Shown: in pieces, positions 39,101-48,900 of the stretch | How the letters are laid out: each line of letters starts with the position of its first letter | How positions within the stretch are numbered: the first letter of the stretch is position 1 | Assembly: GCA_018857735.1 (NCBI GenBank) | Contig: JABMCL010002541.1 | Coordinates: forward strand, 99,501-163,500 | DNA: 64,000 nucleotides | Reading direction: 5' to 3' | From: Alviniconcha marisindica | Lineage: Eukaryota; Mollusca; Gastropoda; Provannidae | Notes under the pieces: generated by a model | The model's database searches: none | Seen by the model: the letters and a program-made list of their open reading frames with translations, nothing else | What the model was told of the DNA's origin: nothing | Program-made: the position numbers and the translations under genes

Positions 39101-40193
39101 ATGTGGCAGCCTTGTGTATACCTTTCCTGTTGGTAACCCTCCGGCGATATCCGTCAGCAGTGAACTCAAACACGGACGACGGTGAACTCAAACATGGACG
39201 ACATGAACAATATAGTTTCACTTTCTCAACTGTTCCCCTTCCTGCCGTCAAAACAGCAGCTGCACGCTACAGAAAGATTCGCTTGCACTCAACTTGTTTG
39301 CCATTTGGAAAGCCTCCACTCAGACTGTGGAGAATACAATTCTCTTTTCCTGCCTTGTTGGAAATAGGGAGGCCCCGGCCAAGCTGACGTCATATCTGCG
39401 ACACTGTCAGCCGTCCTACAGATCCACCAGTCACCAAGTTGACGTCATGTCAGCGACACTGTCTCTCCGTCCTACTGGTCACCAAGCTGACGTCATGTCA
39501 GCGACACTGTCTCTCCGTCCTACAGGTCCACCAGTCACCAAGCTTATGTCGTATCTGTCGTGACTGTCTGACGGCCCTGCAAGCCCATGTTACCAAACGG
39601 ACGCAAGAGGATTGTAAATTGCAAACAATATCAATGGAGTATTTTCAAACCAAATCCTCAATTTGAAGTCTTTATTTAGATTTCTTTTGCCTGCTGCAGA
39701 TGAGCAGCCTTCTTGAAGAAAAGTCATCTGTGAGCAGGCTGGTTCCTTCAAGTTCCCTAGCTGGTACCAGGCCACGATGTTAGGCCAGCTGTTGTCGTTT
39801 GCTTTCCCGGAAACACGTGCTGGAGACAAAATACACTGACGTAAGTGAGCAGATGTGTGGAGCGATGGCTGGTTCCCGGTCAATGGAGCTGTTACATGCA
39901 CCGGCCCCGGTCCCTGTATCACCGTTTGATTAATCCGTCTTGCGGCAATGCAAACCAAGAGACCGATGGGAGCCTGCCTGAGGACATTGTAAACACAGGC
40001 ACCGGCGTCACAGAGTCGCCTACCTGGATACGGGGGCATGCAGATCGATATATCATTTGATATATATTTGTCTGATTGCTTGTACCCGCAGTCCTTTTAC
40101 AAAGTACTAACGGTCGCAAGCACCCTCAGAAGGGTCAGGAGGATTTTGAGTCTGAGTCCAATTTTGATTCTAACCGAGAGGGAAAAAATATAA

Positions 40194-40225
<32 letters not shown>

Positions 40226-42451
40226 ATGGGGATCACGATGTCCATGTTTCTGTATCTGAACCGACCAGTCCCCTGTCAGCGGACGTAACTTACCCGCTAT
40301 TGCATTGGCGCCATCGCAGCATTCCCGGCCAGGTGTTCCAACGGCCCGCCTTTGCGAGCTGCTGTCGTTGCTCCCCCGATACGCAACGGGAATTTCTCGC
40401 AAACGGTTACATCGGATTCGTGTACTTTGCAAAGTTAAAAATAGTCAGATCAGATTCGAGCACTTAGCATAGTTAAATAAGTAGTTACGAGGACCTGTAC
40501 AGTCATATATATATTTTGTAAGACGCATTTGCCTGTCATCAGACAGGAAGGAAAAAGTCGTTTGGTGGGGACCTGCAGATTGATAGTAAGGCCCAGTCAA
40601 ACATGACGGTTCTAACAGGGCGATCATCATCATCGACCGTAAATTTGCAAACAACATAATTGTCTAGAAAATGAAGTTCATCCTCACTCCCCCCCCCCCC
40701 CCCCTTCTTGTTTTTTGTTTCGTTTTTCTCGTTTGTACGGATTCTGTTTAAGTGCAGTCCAGAGAAACATTGCAGATGGCGTCAGTCTAAGTCTGTGGTG
40801 GATACTGCACTATACAGTTGCTTCTTTTTCATTTTTTCTTCTTTTCTTTCATCTGTCAATAATTCACATTTTTTGACTGGGGAGTCTTTATAACTACGGA
40901 TGAGCACTTATCATTGAGTCAAAATGATAATTCTACTGTTGTGATTTCCAGGAAGGCAAAACGGACTGGATGAAGAAAATGAAGGAACAGACGTATGGCT
41001 GGTACCCGGCAGTACGGGACATCTATCTCAGCAAAAATCAACCCACACCCTACCGTAAGTTAACCACTGACATCATGACGGCCCAAAGTTGGCTCTGTAA
41101 CAATAAATAAGCCAAATTGTTCCACTGATCCCCCCCCCCCCCCCCCCCGTCTCTTTCTTTTCTTTTTCTTGTTCTGTTTCTAGCTGACTGTGTTTGTTTC
41201 CTTTATTTTCCAGGCTTTCTCTCTGAATTTTCTGGATTTATAATCGTACTTTTTGGAATGTATGTCATTAATAGATATAACGAACAAAATAAACGATTTC
41301 TTAGCAAAAAAAGAAAATAAAAAAATTCGAGAAAAACAGCCTACGGATCATCTCTGTTAGTTCTGCCGAATAAAAGATTATTATTTTTTCTTGGAATAAA
41401 AGTGAAAAATGAAATGCTGGGGAACTGAAGTGTCGCAAGAAAAAAGTCCGTAAGTTTCATTTGCACAAATGATGCAAAAGATGGAGCACAACGAATATTT
41501 GACAGACTCACACAAAAGGACTGCACTCATGCCAACCAGTCTCATCACTGAAAGCACTGGACTCGGGACGGAGCGGTTTCGCTGGTTCAGTTCTGGCCCG
41601 GCTTGCACGAGCAAACAAGCGGCCTTCTCCGCTGTCCCGAGTCCCTGGGTGCGGGTGAGAGGAAACGGGAGCTCCCTTGAGATGCTGTTGCGGCACGTTT
41701 TGTCACTACGGCACGTTTTGTCACGATGGTGACAAAATGTGCAGCGATGTCTGCACGTTTTGTCACCAACGAGGTAGTGACAAATCGTGCAGGCATTGTA
41801 CCTTCTTTTTTTTCACTTGGATATCAGTACATGTGATATTGTGTGTGTCACGTACGTGTGTGTGTGTGTGTGTGTGCGCGCGCGCGCGCGCGCGTCAAAG
41901 AGAGAGAGACAGAGAAGGGAAGAGAGAGAGAGTGATAGCGAGAGAGAGAGACAGAGACAGAGAGCGCCAGCGTGTGTGAGTGGAAGAGAGAGACAGAGAC
42001 AGAGAAAAAGTCAGAGAGACAGAGAGAGTGAGGGAAGGAGAGGGAGTGAGGGAGGGACAGAGGGAGGGAGGGAGAGAGAGAGCGAGAAAACAAACAAACA
42101 TGTTAGGCACATATTATGCTACAAAATGTACATGGAATGAAATATCACACCCAAAGTCAGTCCGCGTTTACCTTCTGTTTCATTAGCAAATACCCGCCAT
42201 TCGATCAAAGAATGATATTATACCAACGGGACATCCACAGCACACAATCAAACCACACTTTCACCCAGTCTCTGTATCTATAGCCATATTTCACTGACAA
42301 CTCATAGAGCTACGGGCAGCAGTAGCCTCGTAGTCTACTCAAAGCAATACAGAATTCCAGTCAGTTTACTGATTGAGGCGGGGATAATAAAACACAATAC
42401 ACCACAACACATTCGCGGCCGCGCGCGCGCACTGCCACGGACAAGCACACC

Positions 42452-42524
<73 letters not shown>

Positions 42525-45500
42525 CGCTCACACTTGCGCACGGGCACGCACAAACACACACGTGCGCGCGCGTGCACACACACAATGACATACATCAAGG
42601 GAAGGGAAAGACAGATTATAGTGTTGCCGGCGAAGGGGTGACAAAACGTGCAGCGAGTGGACCTTTGGGCATGTTTTGTCACCACGCAGTGACAAAACGT
42701 GCCGGAGTGACAAAACGTGCAGGCAGTGCATCAGATTTGACACGTTTTGTCATAACGTGCCGTAGTGACAAACCCGTGCCGCAACAGATGCACTTCCCCC
42801 AAGACGGAGGGCGGACTGACGTCGTCCGGCAGAATTCCGTGGCGATATGTGACACTGACTAACGGTGTGGAATAACCACTGAGTAGTCCGGCCGTAGCGC
42901 CGCTCCACGACAGCTCGGGGCAGGCTGGTCTGGAGAACAGCAGCGCAAAGTTCTGCGGGGACGTCTCAGGGAAGCCAGACGCCTTTTAGTAAAGCCCACT
43001 TGCTGTATGGTATGTGTGCAGATCTGGAATGCCTGTACAGGTTCCAAGAGTCGGGTTATCACAACCCTATTGTGGAGCCGCCTGAACCGGCTTTTGTGAT
43101 CCGAGGGATCCCCACTCCGTCCCCACCGCCATCACGCCCCGCTACCTCCCATCACTCAGCAAGACGTGGCGCTCAGTCCAGCACGCAGCGACCCAAGAGC
43201 GTGCCCGTGCCCAAATTTCGTCCTGTGCCCAAGCTGAACATCCCCACCCCTATGCAAGCGTGGAAAAAAAGTCTGGCGGAAACATCGTGGGGGGTGGCCA
43301 CTCCTGGCTCCACCCCGACACCACAGCCAGTGACACCACATCCACCCAGTACTGACGGACACGACGAGAAGGTGAGAGCTAGGTTTCACAGTAATAATAA
43401 TTATCATCACGATTCGACATTGATGGTGTACTTGTTCTAGTGAGAGGTTTGATAGTAATAACCAACACGACATTAATGGCGCATTTATTCTAGTTAGAGG
43501 TTTGAAAGTAATAACCAACACGACATTAATGGCGCATTTATTCTAGTTAGAGGTTTGAAAGTAATAACCAACTCGACATTGGTAGTGTATTTATTCTACT
43601 GAGAGGTTTGATAGCAATATAACCATCACAACATTGATGGAGTCAGTATTTATTTTAGTGAGAGGTTTGATAGCAATAACCATCACGGCATTGATGGTGT
43701 ATTTATTCTACTTCTAGTGCGAGGCCTGATAGCGATAACTAACACTGATGGTGTGCTTATTCTAGTGAGAGGTTTGATGGTAATAACCAATGCGACACTT
43801 ATGGTGCATTTACTCTCGTGAGAAGTTTCATAATAATTACCAGCACGACATTGATGGTGTATTTATTTTACTGGTGAGAGGGTAACTGTTTGATAGTAAT
43901 AACCAACACGACATTGGTCGTGTATTTATTTTAGTGTGAGGGTAACTGTTTGATAATAATAACCAACACGACATTGGTCGTGTATTTATTTTAGTGTGAG
44001 GGTAACTGTTTGATAGTAATAACCAAAATGACATTGACGGTGTATTTATTCTAACCTCTCGAATGACGGGCTCACCTGTGCCAGTTTCACAGTGGTAGAC
44101 ACAACCATTGTGGATAGTCTTCTCAAGGTGCATAATCGTTTTTCACCATGAAAGTCGCGGCCCTGCTTTGTAATGAGATAGATCAGAACAGCATTGTGTT
44201 TGGTTCCAAGCAGGAGAGGGACAAACGAGAGAGAGGAGATAGGGGAGAGAAAGAGAGAGAGCGCGCGAGCGAACGCGAGTACCCCATCCCCCAAGCCCTG
44301 ACCTTAAAAAGACGGCAGGAAAAAACAAACAAACAAAAAACAGAAGAAAATCCCAGGAAGAAATTAAGAGAGCTGCTGGGCAGGAAGAAAGAGAGCTGCT
44401 GGGCATGAAGCCTTTTTCGTTTTGTGAGTGCATTACTGAATCAAAAGGAGAGCATATTTATCCTATACACATCATACCTCTGGCCGGATGTGGTTCATGA
44501 CACACTAACAAAAATTAATGCGTTCATACATTCGAGGAGATAAATACGCCCGTTGTTAGTCGCCAGACGTGTGACGGTCGCTCTTTGTCAGTCGCCAGAC
44601 GTGTGATGGCTCTAACCAAACTCGTTCTTGAATTCACTGACGTTCTTCTGCCTGTGTTTCAGAAAATATTCAATCTGAGTCTCACATCTGGCACTGTGCC
44701 AATTGCTTTCAACCACTGAAAAAAGAAAAAAGAAAAAAAGGCCAAATCTTGACCCCGAGGTCCTCGGTAACTACCGTCCGGTGTCCAACCTACCCTATTT
44801 GTCCAAGATCCTTGAGAGAGCGGTAGCCGACCAGCTGTAGGCATACCTCGACACAAACGGTTTGCATGTCAAGTTTCAGTCGGCGTACAGACGTGATCAT
44901 AGCACCGAGACGGCCCTCCTTCGCATACTTAACGATTTGTTGGTAATGATTGATGGAAGAAACAATGCTCTTCTTGTGTTGCTCGATCTAAGTGCTGCCT
45001 TTGACACTCTCGATCACACGTTGCTCCTCCAGAGACTTCATGCAGAAATCGGCTTGGATGGTTCCGCTCTTGATTGGTTCTCATCATACTTGTCATGCAG
45101 GTCACAGCAAGTCCTTGTAGGACATGCCCTTTCAGCAGAAACGAAACTGTCCCTGTTGACTGCCTTTCAGTTGGCGAAGCGTCCATTCCGTTCTCCAACG
45201 TGGTGAAAACACTTGGAGTAACTTTGGACGCTGAGCTTTCCATGGAACAACATGTCTCAGCCGTTGTCAGATCTTGTTTTTTTCCACATCAGATCTCTGA
45301 TTAAAGTCCGTCCATACATCACCTACAAAGCTGCAAGCAGCATTGCTGTCTGTCTGATTCTGTCAAAGCTTGACTACTGCAATAGCGGCCTTCTGTCGGG
45401 ACTGCCCCAAAAACAGATTGAACGTCTGCAGGCAGTGCAAAATGCTGCTGCATGAACTGTCATGAAATGAAAAAAAATGAAAAAAAGACCACATCACTCC

Positions 45501-45898
45501 CATTCTTAGACAGCTTCATTGGCTTCCCATCCAGAAACGGATCTGCCACAAAATTATCTCTGCCACTTACCGGTCAGTTCATGATAACACCCCCTTCTAC
45601 CTCTCTGATCTTCTCCAAAAACACAACCCTTCTCGCCTTCTCAGATCAGCATCTAGATCTCTCCTTGATGTTCCCGGGCCCAGGGATTCCAAGACAAAAT
45701 GGTACGGCCAGCGAACCTTCAGATATGTCGCGCCCACCCTCTGTAATGTCCTCCCCGATAGCATCAAGGAGAAGGACTCCATTCAGTCTTTCAGACCTTT
45801 ATTGAAAACCCATTTCTTTACCTAGGGATGATAGTCAATGCGATTATGTACGTGCGCTTGCGCTGGTGTGTGTGTTAAGTGAAGTTGATGTTGCCATA

Positions 45899-45964
<66 letters not shown>

Positions 45965-48900
45965 TTCTTTTTTCTGTTGTTATTATTTGTAACTCTGTAT
46001 ATATTTTTACATTTAACTGCTATGTATAGTTCCACTTTTGGGAAGGGGTGGGTGGGTATGAGCTGTTCGTACTTTTTGGTATGAGTGTCGTTTGGTAGTT
46101 TTTAGCTTGCGAGAGCTTAGATGTATGCACTGTGTATGTCTGGCGCTGTGAACACGCAAGGTTTTGTGTGGAAGTTTTTTATGCGCTATATATAAATTTT
46201 CATTCATTTATTCATTCATGGTCGCGCTTTGTCAGTCTCCAGACGTGTGATGGTCGTGCTTTGTCACTGAGTCGCCAGACGTGTGATGGTCGCGCGGCTT
46301 TGTCAGTCGCCAGACGTGTGATGGTCACACCTTAACAGACACAAGAAATGTCATAGCCTGGAACCACTTACAGAACAACACAATCCACTCTGACAGTCCT
46401 GGGTGCTTTAAGTCGGTCCTGGCTTCGGCCAAAAATGTCGATAGACCACCACCGCTGCGCACCCCGACCCGTTCAGGTTGCTGGATGCTAGCGACGTATG
46501 CCACAGACTGGAACAGAAACCACACTGACGTGCCACGGTGGTGATTCGCGCGTTGTCAGTAACAAGATGTGTGATGGTCGCACTTGTCTCAGTCAGTGTC
46601 ACCACTCAGATAGTGTGTGATGGCGGGTTGCACGTTGTTAGTAACCACTTTGAGACGTGTGATGGTCGCACGTTGTCTCAGTGTCACCAGATGCGTGATG
46701 GTCGCATTCGAGTCGTCGAGTAACCATATGTACTGTGTGATGGTCGCACGTTAATTGTCTGTCACCGGCCAAACGTGTGATGGTCGCATGTCAGTTGTCA
46801 GTGATAGTTGCACACTGTCAGTCGCATTGAACGTGTGGTACGTTTTGTGGTTAATACGCATAGTCAGTGATAGAGCTATGGTAGTGTCAAGTTGTGTTCC
46901 TATTTTTGGTATGTTTCGTCATTTCGCCATACGTCACGTCAAGCTTGTGGCGTGACGCCGTACAACTTGACAGAAGACGTGAAGCACAAGCAGTCAACAA
47001 GAAGGTTGGTGGCTTTGACAACCTGACGCTCTTACTTTTATTCGTGTCCTCTTAGCTACAAGAGGAATATCCAACCATGTGCTGTGGGCTGGACACGACA
47101 CAGGACAACGCGTGCGTGCAATTAGCTGTAACTGGCAAACAAAATCATCTTCTGTCAAGGGTTGCGATTCTGACAACATGAAATTCGCAACACCCGTGGC
47201 TTCAGGATTTCACTCAGCAAGACTGAGCAGTACAAGAACACATGCTTTGTAAGAACTGTTGCTGACTGGAACAAGCTGGAAGACTGGTCACCATATGCAG
47301 ACTCTCACTGCATTTTCATCAGCAGTAGGCAGAGTGTTAAAGGGGCTGCCTCCCACACATAGGCAGTCAGAGCAAAAATGTTTTTAGCCAGTTTATATTT
47401 TTATTCTTATTTTTTTACCAGGCCTGTACAATAACAAACAGTACAGATTGTACATTTCTGACACCACGGTACTGAAAATGACTCTGTGTGGCAATCTACA
47501 ATGGCGGGCTGAAGAGCCTGTATCAGATTCCCATTTTACGAGGTTCTCCTCTAAGGGAAATAACCCTGCTACTATCTGAACACAGATTACTCCTTTTAAA
47601 GTACAAGTTTCATTTTGCATTGCGCTCTCCCAGCTGGCCAGAAATGGATCCTGCAATGTATGAATCCAAATCCAGAAAATCAGAGACCCTTGCCACCTTC
47701 ATGTCGAGTCTCAAGCCAACAGGGATAGTCTGAAAGAGTTATAATTATAGTATTATTATTCATAGCTTTTATATAGCGCTATTCTCTGCTCTCGAGCAGA
47801 CTCGCTGTGCACATTGGCATGTGATTCTGAATGAGTGACTGTATCCTTTTATCGTGCGTATTATTAATATCCACGGAAGTGGTGTACTTCGTGTAATCCA
47901 GCGCTCTTTGGGTGTTGCATGGCTGGTGCCACGTGAAATGCTGCTGTTTCAGCGCAAGTTCTGTGTACACCATTCAACCATGCACCAGGTTACAGTGTCA
48001 CTTCATTCAAAGCCACATAGGGAGGGTGTTTGTGTGTTTAGCTATAACCTGCCAACTGCACTTTTGGCAGAATGACCGGGATCTTTTACGTGCTCCTGCG
48101 GTAGTAGTGATAGCATAGTGAATTTTGTTTCTACTCGTGCTTTTATACACATATTCTTACCACTGTTCTTTGTTTTTCATTTTCATTTTTATTTTCCACA
48201 ACTTCGTCAAGAGGAAATACAATTTTCATGGAGGCTCCTGAAAAAAAAATCAGCTTGAACCAGAGCAAAAGCTTGCAAGGCAAAAGAAGGGCACATGTCC
48301 TATGTGTCCAACTCGGCCCATGAAGCCTGCACTGATCAAGAAAGAGTTTATGTTTGCCTTCATTGTGAGTCTGTCAGTCTTACAGAGCATTCATCTTGAC
48401 TGGCTTTTGTAGCAGCCTTTTTCAAGAAGCAAAAACTGTGCTTGATTTTGCAGCAGTCATAAGCCTAAGTAAACATGCTAGTAAACAGATTTAAAACCAA
48501 ACCTCTAATTTTGGCCTTTTAAAATTTGACATTGTATTGTTTGGAATTCATTAAATCTGAATGTTTAAACCAGTTAGGCTATACTGGTGTAGCAAACAGC
48601 ATGTTTAAACAAATTAATTTGTTTCAGACCATTATCAGATTGTTGTTACAACTAACCCCCAGTGTAACATCTTACCCCTGGAGTCATTACATTAGTGACA
48701 AAATCGCAACATTTTGGGAGGTATCTTCAAGCCTCAGCAGGCAAGATGTCTTTGACTGAAGACACACAATGTTAGTTGGACTATACAGAACAAACCTTGC
48801 TTAATATCTGCACTGAAAAATTAACAAATCCTTTGAATATTGCTCTTTGGCAGCTAGAGAAGTGTATAAACTGTAAATGCTACTACTAGGTCTGGTCGTC

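Larger units (their letters stand above)
41681..42791. mobile_element. Non-autonomous DNA transposon, 1101 bp, with TIRs and 5-bp TSD
   Basis: The element spans 41686-42786 between direct repeats GATGC (41681-41685 and 42787-42791). It starts TGTTGCGGCACG and ends CGTGCCGCAACA. The inverted ends agree over about 33 bp with few mismatches. Both ends carry many copies, in both directions, of GCACGTTTTGTCAC (left zone 41692-41790, right zone 42640-42775), as transposase-binding subterminal repeats often do. The interior is simple sequence (TG, CG, GAGA and AC runs) without a transposase gene, so it needs enzyme in trans. Ends of the TGT...ACA type with a 4-5-bp duplication occur in Ginger-type elements, but other superfamilies are possible. 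Confidence 0.88.

Noticed and set aside
41677..42140. Several open frames with Arg/Glu or Ser/Leu repeats
   Set aside because: They cover the GAGA and CG/TG simple repeats in the middle of the non-autonomous transposon.
43372..44065. CRISPR-like array with regular spacing
   Set aside because: The whole 53-bp unit is repeated; there are no unique spacers, and the genome is eukaryotic.
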